This document shows positions 17,093 through 24,666 of a stretch of DNA of 42,483 nucleotides, piece by piece. Within the stretch, counting starts at the first letter, position 1. Each line of letters opens with the position of its first letter. The notes under the pieces were generated by a model. It made no database searches, was not told the DNA's origin, and was given only the letters and a program-made list of their open reading frames with translations. Where the stretch lies: positions 1 through 42,483 of the forward strand of contig JADLEU010000175.1 in assembly GCA_020845955.1 (NCBI GenBank), in the 5' to 3' direction. This stretch comes from Anaerolineales bacterium. GTDB lineage: Bacteria; Chloroflexota; Anaerolineae; Anaerolineales; UBA6663. A program made the position numbers and the translations under genes.

Positions 17093-17124
17093 GGCCGGCG
17101 ACGATAAGCACATCGTCGCCGGCC
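17093..17124. repeat. Perfect inverted repeat (13-bp arms, 6-base loop)
   Basis: GGCCGGCGACGAT (17093-17105) is exactly complementary to 17112-17124, with loop AAGCAC. It lies between convergent genes (plus gene ending 16895, minus gene ending 17422), where a bidirectional terminator would fit, but neither side has a T-tract. Confidence 0.6.
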
Positions 17125-17127
17125 CGC

Positions 17128-17370
17128 TGGTTACCGGCGCTGCGGGCGGCCACCAGGGCTTCGTCGCTGGCAGCCCGGTCGGCGTATCCTCGCGCTCCGA
17201 CGCCCACGCGAACGTAGTACGCGGTTTGTCGTGTTCGCCCTCCAGCCGATCCAGCCAGCGGCTCTGCCGGGGGCTGTTGAGCTCTGGCGGGGCCGGCAGC
17301 ATCCGGCTGGCCAGGTCTGCCTCCGGCGAAAGCGCCTGGCCGCCGCGGGGCAGCGCAGGCATGCGGCCGT
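17128..17370 (-). pseudogene. Relic of a LuxR/AfsR-type ATPase regulator
   Basis: On the minus strand one frame reads PELNSPRQSRWLDRLEGEHD and continues FAWASERED. This matches the linker that joins the NTPase module to the TPR region in large LuxR- and AfsR-like regulators (typically 'RQ-WLDRLE-EHDNLRAALAWA'). Just downstream another frame contains DEALVAARSAGNQ, resembling the following TPR helix ('KALVAAG-LA-NQGD'), and upstream a third frame has HNHTAACLR resembling 'RHAAYYLAL'. The pieces need at least two frameshifts to join. I infer a decayed copy of such a regulator; it lies tail-to-tail with the intact one at 13854 but is not an obvious copy of it. Confidence 0.5.
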
Positions 17371-17421
17371 GTGGTTGTGCACGGCCGCGCGGCAGAGACG
17401 TTCGCAGGCTGGCGATACCCG

Positions 17422-18573
17422 TCACAGGCCCCGCCTGGTTCCTGGCTCGGCGGTCCCCCGCCGCTCCGGCGCTGCCTCCAGGATGAGTTCCGCGATCTGC
17501 CTCGCCCCCAGGCACGTTTCCCGCGCCAGCGCTGGATTGCGCAGCCGGAGCAGCTGCCCGGGGTCCTCCACGAACCGCCGTGCCAGCCGCACCGTCTCGG
17601 CCGGGGTCGCGGCCTCCACGGCCACGCCCGCGCCCGTAAAGAAGCGGCTGTTGCCGGCCTCCTGCCCGGGCAGACTTCCCGTCAGGATTACGGGCAAGCG
17701 GCTGGCGACCGCTTCGAACACCGTGCTCGGCCCAGCCTTGCTCAGCAGCACGTCGGCCGCGCACATCAGCTCGGGGATTTCGTCGGTATAGCCCAGCACC
17801 AGCAGCCGCCGCGGCCCAGCTGTCCCGGCGGCCAGCGCGCTCAGCGCCTGCTGCAGCCGGCGGTTGTGGCCGCAGACCACGGTCAGCGCCAGCGGCAGAT
17901 CGCTGGCCAGCAGCGCCTGCACATCGGCGATCAGCCGGCCCGCGCCCGCACTGCCGCCCATCGCCAGCACGCGCAGCGCGCCGTCGGGCCGGTGGCCGTT
18001 GGGCCCGCCCGCCCGGCAGAACAGGTGCGCGCGGATAGGAAAGCCCGCCCGCCGCAGCCGCGCCTGCGGCACGCCATACTGCCGGCAGGCCATGTAGGCC
18101 GCCTCGCTCGGCGCCACTACCAGCTGGGCGCGCGGCGTGATCCAGGCGCGCGGCACGGTCACCAGGTCGCTCACCACCGTTACCAGCGGCGGCGCTGGCC
18201 GCACCGCTTCGGCCAGCCGGTCCGCCTGCCCCAGGTCGCTGATAACGCCGACGATGACGTCGGGCGCGTCGTCGACCGCCAACTGCCGCAGCGCCTCTGC
18301 CCGCGTCAGCCGGCGGCCCAGCCAGCGCACCGCGCGTAGCGCCGGCCGGCGCTGCCCCAGCGCAAAGATCAGCCCCCAAAACCGCGGCGCGCGTGTGACC
18401 AAGCGCTCGTAGCTGTTGGCCGCCGTGGAGAAGGCGCCCGTGACGACACCGCGATTGTAAACGTCGACGATCTGAACCTGGGACTCGGGCTGGGCCGCCC
18501 GCAGCGCCCAGGCCAGCGCCTCGGCCACGCGCACGTGCCCACCCATCCGCCCGGACCAAATCTGGATCTTCAT
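17422..18573 (-). CDS. MGDG-synthase/MurG-like glycosyltransferase (GT28-type fold)
   Basis: A 383-residue GT-B glycosyltransferase. The N-terminus MKIQIWSGRMGGHVRVAEAL is the glycine-rich loop of the monogalactosyldiacylglycerol-synthase-like domain, and the YNRGVVTGAF and NSYERLVTRAP stretch follows as in that family. The C-terminal half carries the UDP-sugar site: LAMGGSAGAGR, then GYTDEIPELMCAADVLLSKAGPSTVFEAVASRLPVI (split by eye; the Gly-Pro-Ser-Thr and Glu are key residues) and LPGQEAGN. The start is the ATG at 18573 since the domain begins there; a frame extending to 18738 adds a sequence with no family likeness. Predicted role: transfer of a sugar to diacylglycerol or a similar membrane lipid. 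It is convergent with the AfsR-like gene and divergent from the SRPBCC gene. Confidence 0.8.
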   Translation of the reverse strand: MKIQIWSGRMGGHVRVAEALAWALRAAQPESQVQIVDVYNRGVVTGAFSTAANSYERLVTRAPRFWGLIFALGQRRPALRAVRWLGRRLTRAEALRQLAVDDAPDVIVGVISDLGQADRLAEAVRPAPPLVTVVSDLVTVPRAWITPRAQLVVAPSEAAYMACRQYGVPQARLRRAGFPIRAHLFCRAGGPNGHRPDGALRVLAMGGSAGAGRLIADVQALLASDLPLALTVVCGHNRRLQQALSALAAGTAGPRRLLVLGYTDEIPELMCAADVLLSKAGPSTVFEAVASRLPVILTGSLPGQEAGNSRFFTGAGVAVEAATPAETVRLARRFVEDPGQLLRLRNPALARETCLGARQIAELILEAAPERRGTAEPGTRRGL

Positions 18574-18793
18574 GCCTGCGCCGCCCCGATCACTAAGCCG
18601 AAAGCGCGACAGGGCCGGAAGGCAAGCCGCCTGCCCTGTCCCACTTGTGAGGACGGCCGCCAACGTGAGCGCGTCATGGCGCCGTGGAACCCGCAGCCGT
18701 GAAATGCTCGTTGTTCGCCTTTGGACGCCCAGACACACGTGCGCACACTCACGCGGTCACCCCCCCTGCCGCTCCATTATAGTCCCCGCGTGG

Positions 18794-18808
18794 TATAACT
18801 TCTTGCAT
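18794..18808 (+). promoter_or_regulatory. Minus-10 element immediately upstream of a start codon (leaderless)
   Basis: TATAAC at 18794-18799 ends 9 bases before the ATG at 18809, and no ribosome-binding site is present, so the transcript probably begins at or next to the start codon. No good minus-35 hexamer is visible. Confidence 0.5.
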
Positions 18809-19510
18809 ATGTCGAAGCGCCGCGCGATCCCATTGCTGGGTTTCTCCGCCGCGGCGGTGGCCGGCCTGGCCTACGTGGGCTGGGTGCGGCCGTGGATGCT
18901 GCGCTGGGGCGCCACCCGGTCTGAGGCGCGCCGGTCCCTGCCGGGCGATCACCTGGTGCCGGCGCCGCGCACCAGCTTTACGCGCGCTATCAGCCTGCGC
19001 GCCTCGCCCGAGCAGGTCTGGCCCTGGCTGGCGCAGATCGGCTGCCACCGCGCCGGCTGGTACAGCTACGACCAACTCGACAACGGCGGCCATCCCAGCG
19101 CCGCCTGCCTGGTGCCCGAACTCCAGAACTTGGGCGTGGGCGACGAGATTTGGGCCGCGCCCGACGGCACGCTGGCCTTCTCCGTCTACGCCCTCGACCC
19201 CGGCCGGTCGCTAGTGCTCAGCGGCCCGCTCGACCGCACCACACCCTTCACTCCTGGCCGGACCGCCTTCGGCGCTACCGCGGCCCTCGACCCGGTGCGC
19301 GCCAGTTGGGCCTTCGTGCTGGTGGAGGCCGAGACGCCCGGGCTCACGCGCCTGCTGGTCCGCTTCCGCGCCGACTATCCCCCCAACCCGCTCAGCAGCC
19401 TGGCCGGCGCGCTGCTCGAGCCAGTGAGCTTCCTGATGGAACGCAAGATGCTCCTGGGCATCAAAGCCCGCGTCGAGCGCCAGCCGCCGCACGACCGCTG
19501 TGCACAATAG
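18809..19510 (+). CDS. SRPBCC-fold protein with N-terminal membrane helix
   Basis: A 233-residue protein. A hydrophobic helix (about residues 8-26, LLGFSAAAVAGLAYVGW) anchors it. The rest matches the SRPBCC (START/polyketide-cyclase-like) fold in a form common in actinobacteria and Chloroflexota: RAISLRASPEQVWPWLAQIG, then GWYSYDQLDN, VGDEIWAAPDG and a C-terminal amphipathic helix with LEPVSFLMERKMLLGIK. The fold usually encloses a hydrophobic ligand; none can be named here. The ATG at 18809 is favoured by the minus-10 element 9 bases upstream. It is divergent from the lipid glycosyltransferase-like gene, so a shared membrane-lipid theme is possible but unproven. Confidence 0.8.
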   Translation: MSKRRAIPLLGFSAAAVAGLAYVGWVRPWMLRWGATRSEARRSLPGDHLVPAPRTSFTRAISLRASPEQVWPWLAQIGCHRAGWYSYDQLDNGGHPSAACLVPELQNLGVGDEIWAAPDGTLAFSVYALDPGRSLVLSGPLDRTTPFTPGRTAFGATAALDPVRASWAFVLVEAETPGLTRLLVRFRADYPPNPLSSLAGALLEPVSFLMERKMLLGIKARVERQPPHDRCAQ

Positions 19511-20003
19511 AACGCGCCTTGCGCGGCCGGACAGCGGGGCAGGTGCTCAGTTTGTCGCTAATGAATGGTGACGAAATCGCACGCGCTGTCAGCCGGCGCG
19601 TCACTCGTGGGGCGTTAACCGCGAGTCAGCCGGCACCGGCACGGGAACCGGGCGCGGGCCGCGGGGCGCCGCGGCCTCGGCCATGCCGCGCAGCGCGGCC
19701 GCCGCTGCGCGCAGGGCGCTGCGGGCCCGCTTCAACCGCGGGGCGGCAGCGCGTTTCGCCTGAGCTTTTCGCATTCGGCCTGTCTTTCGATGTAATTGTG
19801 CTCTTTCGGGCTACGAAGGTCGGCCCGCTTTAGAGCCACCCTACCATTCCCCGCCGGTATTGGCTATCGGCCCGCGGCTTAATCGGGTGTCAGCCTCCGG
19901 CCGACAACGAGCGCAAGCACAGTGGACCCGCGCGGAATCGTGGCAGGCGCCGAGCCGCTCAAGGGCCGCGGGCCTCGTCCCAAGCGCAGCTTCAGCAATT
20001 GGC
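19511..20003. other. Intergenic region with no recognisable gene
   Basis: About 490 bases with only shadow-like frames, no motifs and no clear terminator. Its right end leads into the TATAAT element before the diguanylate cyclase. Confidence 0.45.
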
Positions 20004-20009
20004 TATAAT
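20004..20009 (+). promoter_or_regulatory. Consensus minus-10 TATAAT of the diguanylate cyclase gene
   Basis: A perfect TATAAT lies 14 bases before an in-frame GTG (20024) and 44 bases before the ATG (20054). The minus-35 region is poor. Confidence 0.5.
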
Positions 20010-20053
20010 CCCACGCATAATCCGTGCTGCCGCGCCCAGCCGCCGACCTACTC

Positions 20054-20812
20054 ATGCTCCGCGCCCTGTTCGAGCGTTTCGGTTACTTGCCCCTCACGTT
20101 GGGCCTGACGACCGCGGTTGTGCTGGTTTCCATTAGCGTCACCCTAGTCGTCACCAGCCTGCTGGGCGAGGCGCCCGGTCCCACCGGGCTGGCCATCGCC
20201 GTCATCGTGCCGGCGCTGATTACGCCGGTCTTCACCGTGCTCGTCCTGCGGCTGCTTTCACAGCTCTGGCAGGCCGAGGCCAGCCTTAAGATCCTGGCCG
20301 TCACCGACGAGCTGACCCAGGCCAACAACCGCCGCCGCTTCCTCGAGCTGGCGGCGCACGAGCTGGAGCGCGCCGAGCGATACCAGACCGTCTTTTCCAT
20401 CAGCCTATTCGACCTGGATAACTTCAAGGCCATCAACGACACCTACGGCCACCGCGCTGGCGACGACGTTCTGCGCCAGGTAGGCGCCGTCAGCCGTGTC
20501 GCGCTGCGCGCCGGCGACACCTTCGCCCGCTACGGCGGCGAGGAATTTGGCGTGCTGCTCGAAGCCGCCGACGCCGAGGCCGCGCGCTGCGTGATCGAAC
20601 GGCTGCGCGCGCGCCTGGCCGAAACAGTCGTGCTCTCCGGCGGCCGCGCCATCCGCTGTACCGTCAGCGTGGGCCTGGTCACCTGCGACCTGCGCCTCGG
20701 CGCGGCCCCCCTACCCGGTGGACCGCCTACGCTCGACCAACTCCTCGAGCGCGCCGACGCCGCGCTGTATTCCGCCAAGGCCGCGGGCGGCAACGCTGTC
20801 GTGGCGGCGTGA
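20054..20812 (+). CDS. Membrane-bound GGDEF diguanylate cyclase
   Basis: A 252-residue protein predicted to make cyclic di-GMP from two GTP. Two membrane helices (about residues 11-36 and 43-66) are joined by a short loop, so there is almost no external sensor domain. The GGDEF domain begins LAVTDELTQANNRRRFLELA; the metal-binding DLDNFKAINDTYGH segment and the active-site GGEEF (161-165) are intact. An RxxD inhibitory site, RAGD at 152-155, lies exactly five residues before GGEEF, so product inhibition is expected. The start is uncertain: ATG 20054 is chosen because the helix follows directly, while GTG 20024 would add 10 residues and sits closer to the TATAAT. No EAL or HD-GYP partner is in the window. 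Confidence 0.92.
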   Translation: MLRALFERFGYLPLTLGLTTAVVLVSISVTLVVTSLLGEAPGPTGLAIAVIVPALITPVFTVLVLRLLSQLWQAEASLKILAVTDELTQANNRRRFLELAAHELERAERYQTVFSISLFDLDNFKAINDTYGHRAGDDVLRQVGAVSRVALRAGDTFARYGGEEFGVLLEAADAEAARCVIERLRARLAETVVLSGGRAIRCTVSVGLVTCDLRLGAAPLPGGPPTLDQLLERADAALYSAKAAGGNAVVAA

Positions 20813-20819
20813 CCATAGG

Positions 20820-20852
20820 AAATCCGGCGGGGTGCCCAGCCGGGTTTCTCAG
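20820..20852. terminator. Bidirectional terminator between convergent genes
   Basis: AAATCCGGC (20820-20828) pairs with GCCGGGTTT (20839-20847) with one G-T wobble and a 10-base loop, giving an A-tract on one side and a T-tract on the other. It serves the diguanylate cyclase (stop at 20812) and may also serve the minus-strand operon ending at 20916. Confidence 0.65.
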
Positions 20853-20915
20853 TTAAATGCCGCGAACGCGCCGGCGGGCGCGCTCGCGGTCCTCTCCATA
20901 TTCACAATCTGCCGC

Positions 20916-21698
20916 CTAGCGGATGGCCATGCGCAGCCGCCGCGCCAGGATCACTACCACAATCAGGCCCAACCCGGCCAGCACCAGGCCCGGCACGCCG
21001 GCCTCGTCGGCGAAGCCGGTGTCGGGCAGTGCCGTGGCCGTGCGGGTGGCGGTAGGCGCCGGCACCAGCGTGCCGGGCGTGCCCGTGGTCGTGATCTGCA
21101 CCAGTTGCGTCGGCCCAGGGCTGGGCGTGCGGCTGGGCAAGCGCGTGGGCGTGCCGCCGGCCACGCCCCCAGTTGGACTGGGACCAGGCGTGGCCGTATC
21201 GTCGTCGCCACCGCCCGCGCCGGGCGTGCCGGTGGCCGCCGCGGCGGTTTCGGCTGCCGCCGTGGCGCTAGCCGCCTGTTCGGCGCTCAGCGTCTCGGTG
21301 GGGAGCGGCGTATCGGTAGGCACGGGCGTGCGCGTTGAGGTCGGCGCCACCACCGGCGTGTTGCTCGGCAGGGAGGTAGGCGTGTCGGGCAGGGCCAGCC
21401 GCGTGGCCGTGGCCGACCGGGCGGTCGCCGTCGCCTGCCCCTCTACAAAGCCGCGCGTCATCTCGGCCGCGACCTGTGTGTTCTGGGCGACGATCTGGGT
21501 GTTCTGGGCGTTTACGGCAGCCGCCTGGGTGCGCTGCGCGCTCGCCCGCAGTGGTCCAATAAACACCGCGTAGATACCCAGGCACAGCAGACCGATAATG
21601 AAGATGCTGCCGAGCAACGCCGCCAAAATAATGAATGCGCGGTTTGAAGCCTCTTCCGGCGGCGGTCCCGCGGCCTCGATCGGTTCTTCCTCTGCCAT
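20916..21698 (-). CDS. Thr/Pro-rich membrane protein with LPDTG-like C-terminal anchor
   Basis: A 260-residue protein. The acidic N-terminus (MAEEEPIEAA) is followed by a membrane helix (about residues 22-46), a Gln/Ala-rich stretch with repeated QNTQ-type units (about 56-80), a long Thr/Pro/Ser-rich linker, and a C-terminus of ALPDTGFADEAG, a hydrophobic helix and RRLRMAIR. That tail has the layout of a sortase sorting signal (LPxTG, helix, basic end), but the N-terminal helix is not a cleavable signal with an external start. The protein may therefore be held at both ends. No sortase gene is in the window. The ATG at 21698 follows GGAGGAG. It is the last gene of the minus-strand cluster; a 132-base gap separates it from the KOW-protein gene, so it could also be transcribed alone. 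Confidence 0.8.
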   Translation of the reverse strand: MAEEEPIEAAGPPPEEASNRAFIILAALLGSIFIIGLLCLGIYAVFIGPLRASAQRTQAAAVNAQNTQIVAQNTQVAAEMTRGFVEGQATATARSATATRLALPDTPTSLPSNTPVVAPTSTRTPVPTDTPLPTETLSAEQAASATAAAETAAAATGTPGAGGGDDDTATPGPSPTGGVAGGTPTRLPSRTPSPGPTQLVQITTTGTPGTLVPAPTATRTATALPDTGFADEAGVPGLVLAGLGLIVVVILARRLRMAIR

Positions 21699-21830
21699 AG
21701 ACTCTCCTCCTTATCGGCGCCGGCCGGCCGCGCCGACCACTCTGCCGCGCCTGTCTCACGCCTCCGGGGTTAGGCCCCACGGCCGGGCCTCCCGGCCTCA
21801 GATTGTGCAGCCCCCAGCTTCCGTCTGTTC

Positions 21831-22907
21831 CTACTCCAGTATCTCCAGGTTCGCCAGCGGCACGTCCACCACGCCGGCCGCGCCGTCCAGCGCCACCTGC
21901 GCCGCCCGCAGGCGCAGCCCACTGGCCACCAGCACCGGGCGCTCGCTCAGCGTGCGCACCGTGCCCACCCGGCCGGTCTGGGGCCCGCGCAGCACACGCA
22001 CCCGCCGGCTTTCGGCCAGCGCCTGCCCTTCCATCGGCGGCAGCGGCGCGGTACCCGGGCTGGGCAGCGGGATCAGTAGCTCGGGCTGCCGGCCGGCAAA
22101 CCGATCGGGCGCCACGGCATTCAGCCAGGCCTCGCGGCCAGCATTACTGGTCAACAGGTTCCAGGCCGGGGTCGAGAACCCCCGCGCGCCAAACCCCTCC
22201 ACGACCAACACCGGCAGGTCAAGCGCCCGCGCCGCCGGCAGCAGCGCCGGGCCCAGCCCGCCCACCACCAACCCGCGCACGCGCACCTCCCCCAGCCGCC
22301 GCAGCGCCGCCGCGTCGGCCAACGTGCCCGCTGCCAACAGCGCGCCGCGCCATTCCATTTCCACCTTGTCCGCGGTCAGCGGCGCGGCCGGGTCAGCGCT
22401 CGTCAGCCGCAGCGGCGCAGAGTCTTCGCGCCCATTGCCCCACACCCCTTCCAGCAGTGCGCCTGTGGTTTCAATGACCACGCCCCGCGACTGCAAGACC
22501 GTGACCACCTGGCCGGGGATACCGGCCCGCAGCTCAAACGGCCGCGAAATAGCCGCTACCAGAGCCTTGCCGCCCGCGGCCACCACCAGCCGGCCGTCGG
22601 CGGGCGAGCGCGCCGCGCGCCGGCCCAGCCCCAAAGCCGTCTTGCGCACCGCGATCGGTTCGCCGGCCTTCACCGGGTCTCCGTCCTGCTTCACCAGGGC
22701 GCTGTCGGCCTTCTCGTCGGGCACGCCCAGCTTGCGGGCCACGTCTACCAGATAGTGGCGGTCGGCCAGGAACGTCTGCGCCACCACGTCAGCGGCTTCC
22801 ACGCGCTGGCGCGGCTGCACGATTACCTCGCCCGCCAGGGGCAGCATGCGCTCGCGCCGCAGCGTGGCCAGCAGAGTCACATGCGCGGTCGGAGCTAAAT
22901 AGGGCAT
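21831..22907 (-). CDS. Conserved protein with KOW-like motif, partner of the GlmL-like gene
   Basis: A 358-residue protein without membrane helices. The first 120 residues have Gly/Val-rich, barrel-sandwich-like repeats (LPLAGEVIVQPRQRVEAADV, then DGDPVKAGEPIA and ADGRLVVAAGGK), reminiscent of lipoyl/RnfC-type hybrid motifs. The middle is an alpha/beta region with LVVGGLGPALLPAARALDLPVLVVEG. Near the end RVRVLRGPQTGRVGTV is a KOW-like motif, as in ribosome- or RNA-polymerase-binding proteins. Its ATG lies one base after the stop of the GlmL-like gene (TAG-C-ATG), so the two are translationally coupled and probably act together. I cannot assign a function. The domain readings are motif-level only. 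Confidence 0.8.
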   Translation of the reverse strand: MPYLAPTAHVTLLATLRRERMLPLAGEVIVQPRQRVEAADVVAQTFLADRHYLVDVARKLGVPDEKADSALVKQDGDPVKAGEPIAVRKTALGLGRRAARSPADGRLVVAAGGKALVAAISRPFELRAGIPGQVVTVLQSRGVVIETTGALLEGVWGNGREDSAPLRLTSADPAAPLTADKVEMEWRGALLAAGTLADAAALRRLGEVRVRGLVVGGLGPALLPAARALDLPVLVVEGFGARGFSTPAWNLLTSNAGREAWLNAVAPDRFAGRQPELLIPLPSPGTAPLPPMEGQALAESRRVRVLRGPQTGRVGTVRTLSERPVLVASGLRLRAAQVALDGAAGVVDVPLANLEILE

Positions 22908-22908
22908 G

Positions 22909-24663
22909 CTAGGCGCCGTTCAACTGATCGATCCACAGCTGCACCAGCGCCTGGCGCTGCTCGGGCGCGCGCGGGAACACGATCGGCCGGCCGCGCGCGT
23001 CCACGATCACCCCCAACCCCGCGCCCAGCACACGCAGGCTGTGTCCGCGCCCCAGCCCCGCGCCCGCGCTAAAACCGGCCCGCGGGCGAATAGTGAGCTT
23101 GGCCGTGCGCCCGCGCGCCAGCGGCAGCACCTCCAGCGCGCCGTACGGCACGTCCACTTCGCGCGTCGCGCCGTCCTCTTCCACCAGCTTGATGTGGGCG
23201 GCCGTCTCGCCTGGGCGGCCACGGCCCACCAACGACACGGCCGTGCCTAAATCCAGCATCGCCTGCGAGTCGTGCACCTGCGCCGCCGCCAGCGGGTTGA
23301 CATAGGCCAGCGCGCCCAGCGCGGGCGCCAGGTGATAGGGATCCGCCCACAACCGCGTCACGCCCGCCGGCTGCAGCGCGTCCAGCAGCACCAGCGCGGC
23401 CAGCCCCGGCCGTGGGGCGCGGCCCAGAGCGGCGCCGCCGCCAACGATCAGGCTGAACCAGGGCAACAGCTCGGGACGCGGGCCGGGCGTACGCTCGGGC
23501 CAATCGGGCCGGGCCTTGCGCATCGCCACGCGAATCACGTGGCGCGCCAGCGCCAGCTCCCGCCACAGGTCGTTGGCGTCGACCGGCACGGTCGCCGGGT
23601 GAACACTCTTGTTAAGCGCGAAGGCGCGCACTGCCTCGTCGTCGAGGGCATATGGCAGCCAGCGCGTGATCTGGTCAATGTGGCTTTCGGCCAGGGCGTT
23701 GGCCGCGCCCGCACCCACCCCCAGCCCGGGGCGCACACTCAGGTGCAGCTCGCCGTTCCAGGCCGCAGCCACGCTGGTGTTGGCTGAGCCCACGTTCACG
23801 CTCAGCACGCCGCGCGGCCAGGCCTGCAGCTTGCTGAGGAAACGCACGTAATAGCCCTCGGCCTGCGCCGTGGGCACGATCCGTCCGCCGGCGGCCTGGG
23901 CCAGGTCGCGGAAACCGCCGATCTGCTCCAGGCGTAGCGCCTCATACAACTGGCCCAGCTCGGCGCGCGCTGGGCCGAGCTGCTCGTAGCCCAGCGCCGG
24001 CAGAACGTTGGCCGCGGTGCGCACCAACGCCACGCGCCCCAGCATCTCGCTCATCCGCGCCTGCAGATCGGCGTTGCCGGCAAACAGCGCCTTGGCTTTC
24101 GAGCCAGGCGGCAGCAGATGGCAGGCCAGGCTGATCGTCTCGACCAGTTTCAGCAGGGCTTCGCTCGCCCCACCGTCGGTGCCCCCGGCGATCACCAACA
24201 GCTCGGGCTTGGCCGCGATCACCGCATCGATCTGCTGGTCCTGCCCGCGCGTATCGCCCAGGCTGAACTGGTCCACGAGCTGCACGTAGCTGCCGCCGAC
24301 GATGCGCCGCGCGCTCTCCAACGACACGTCAGGCAGCAGGCCCACCAGCAGCCCGCGCACTGCCGGTCCCGCGCTGGAGGTGGCCACGACGACGTCCAAC
24401 CCGCGCCCGTCAGCGCCGGCCGGCATCATCAGACGCGCCTCGTCATTGATGACCTCGCGGCCGGTCACCGCTTCCAGCTCGGCCAGCGCGTGGCGCAGCC
24501 CTTCCGATGCGTCGTGATACGGCGCGGCGGCCGTCGTGGGCGCCTCGGCACAGCCTACCAGGCGGTAGGCGCTCTCCACCACGTCGAACAGCAGCGCCCG
24601 CGTAGTCGCGCTGCCGAAGTCAATGGCCAGGATAGTGTCGGTCGCGCCCGTGTCTATCGCCAT
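22909..24663 (-). CDS. GlmL/MutL-family ASKHA ATPase
   Basis: A 584-residue protein of the actin/Hsp70/sugar-kinase (ASKHA) fold. The phosphate-1 loop is LAIDFGSATTRALLFD (residues 12-27). Further family marks are DVVVATSSAGPAVRGLLVGL, LLVIAGGTDGGASEALLKLV, VNVGSANTSVAAAW and LIVGGGAALGRAP. This matches MutL/GlmL, the protein encoded beside the subunits of coenzyme-B12-dependent glutamate mutase and thought to help reactivate it. No mutase subunit or B12-binding DxHxxG motif is seen in this window; instead the gene sits among membrane and zinc-ribbon genes, so a different client is likely. The ATG at 24663 is one base past the stop region of the upstream gene (24667), and the downstream KOW protein is coupled. 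Confidence 0.85.
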   Translation of the reverse strand: MAIDTGATDTILAIDFGSATTRALLFDVVESAYRLVGCAEAPTTAAAPYHDASEGLRHALAELEAVTGREVINDEARLMMPAGADGRGLDVVVATSSAGPAVRGLLVGLLPDVSLESARRIVGGSYVQLVDQFSLGDTRGQDQQIDAVIAAKPELLVIAGGTDGGASEALLKLVETISLACHLLPPGSKAKALFAGNADLQARMSEMLGRVALVRTAANVLPALGYEQLGPARAELGQLYEALRLEQIGGFRDLAQAAGGRIVPTAQAEGYYVRFLSKLQAWPRGVLSVNVGSANTSVAAAWNGELHLSVRPGLGVGAGAANALAESHIDQITRWLPYALDDEAVRAFALNKSVHPATVPVDANDLWRELALARHVIRVAMRKARPDWPERTPGPRPELLPWFSLIVGGGAALGRAPRPGLAALVLLDALQPAGVTRLWADPYHLAPALGALAYVNPLAAAQVHDSQAMLDLGTAVSLVGRGRPGETAAHIKLVEEDGATREVDVPYGALEVLPLARGRTAKLTIRPRAGFSAGAGLGRGHSLRVLGAGLGVIVDARGRPIVFPRAPEQRQALVQLWIDQLNGA

Positions 24664-24666
24664 AGC

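Noticed and set aside
16376-18559. 727-residue minus-strand frame spanning the glycosyltransferase
   Set aside because: It overlaps two real genes in the wrong frame. Only its short middle part (17128-17370) shows a family motif, which I list as a relic.
18574-18738. N-terminal extension of the glycosyltransferase to 18738
   Set aside because: The family domain begins exactly at the ATG at 18573. The extension has no likeness to the family and lies in the divergent promoter region.
22909-24663. Calling the ASKHA gene glmL with a role in glutamate fermentation
   Set aside because: No glutamate mutase subunit or B12-binding motif is present, so only the family, not the pathway, is supported.
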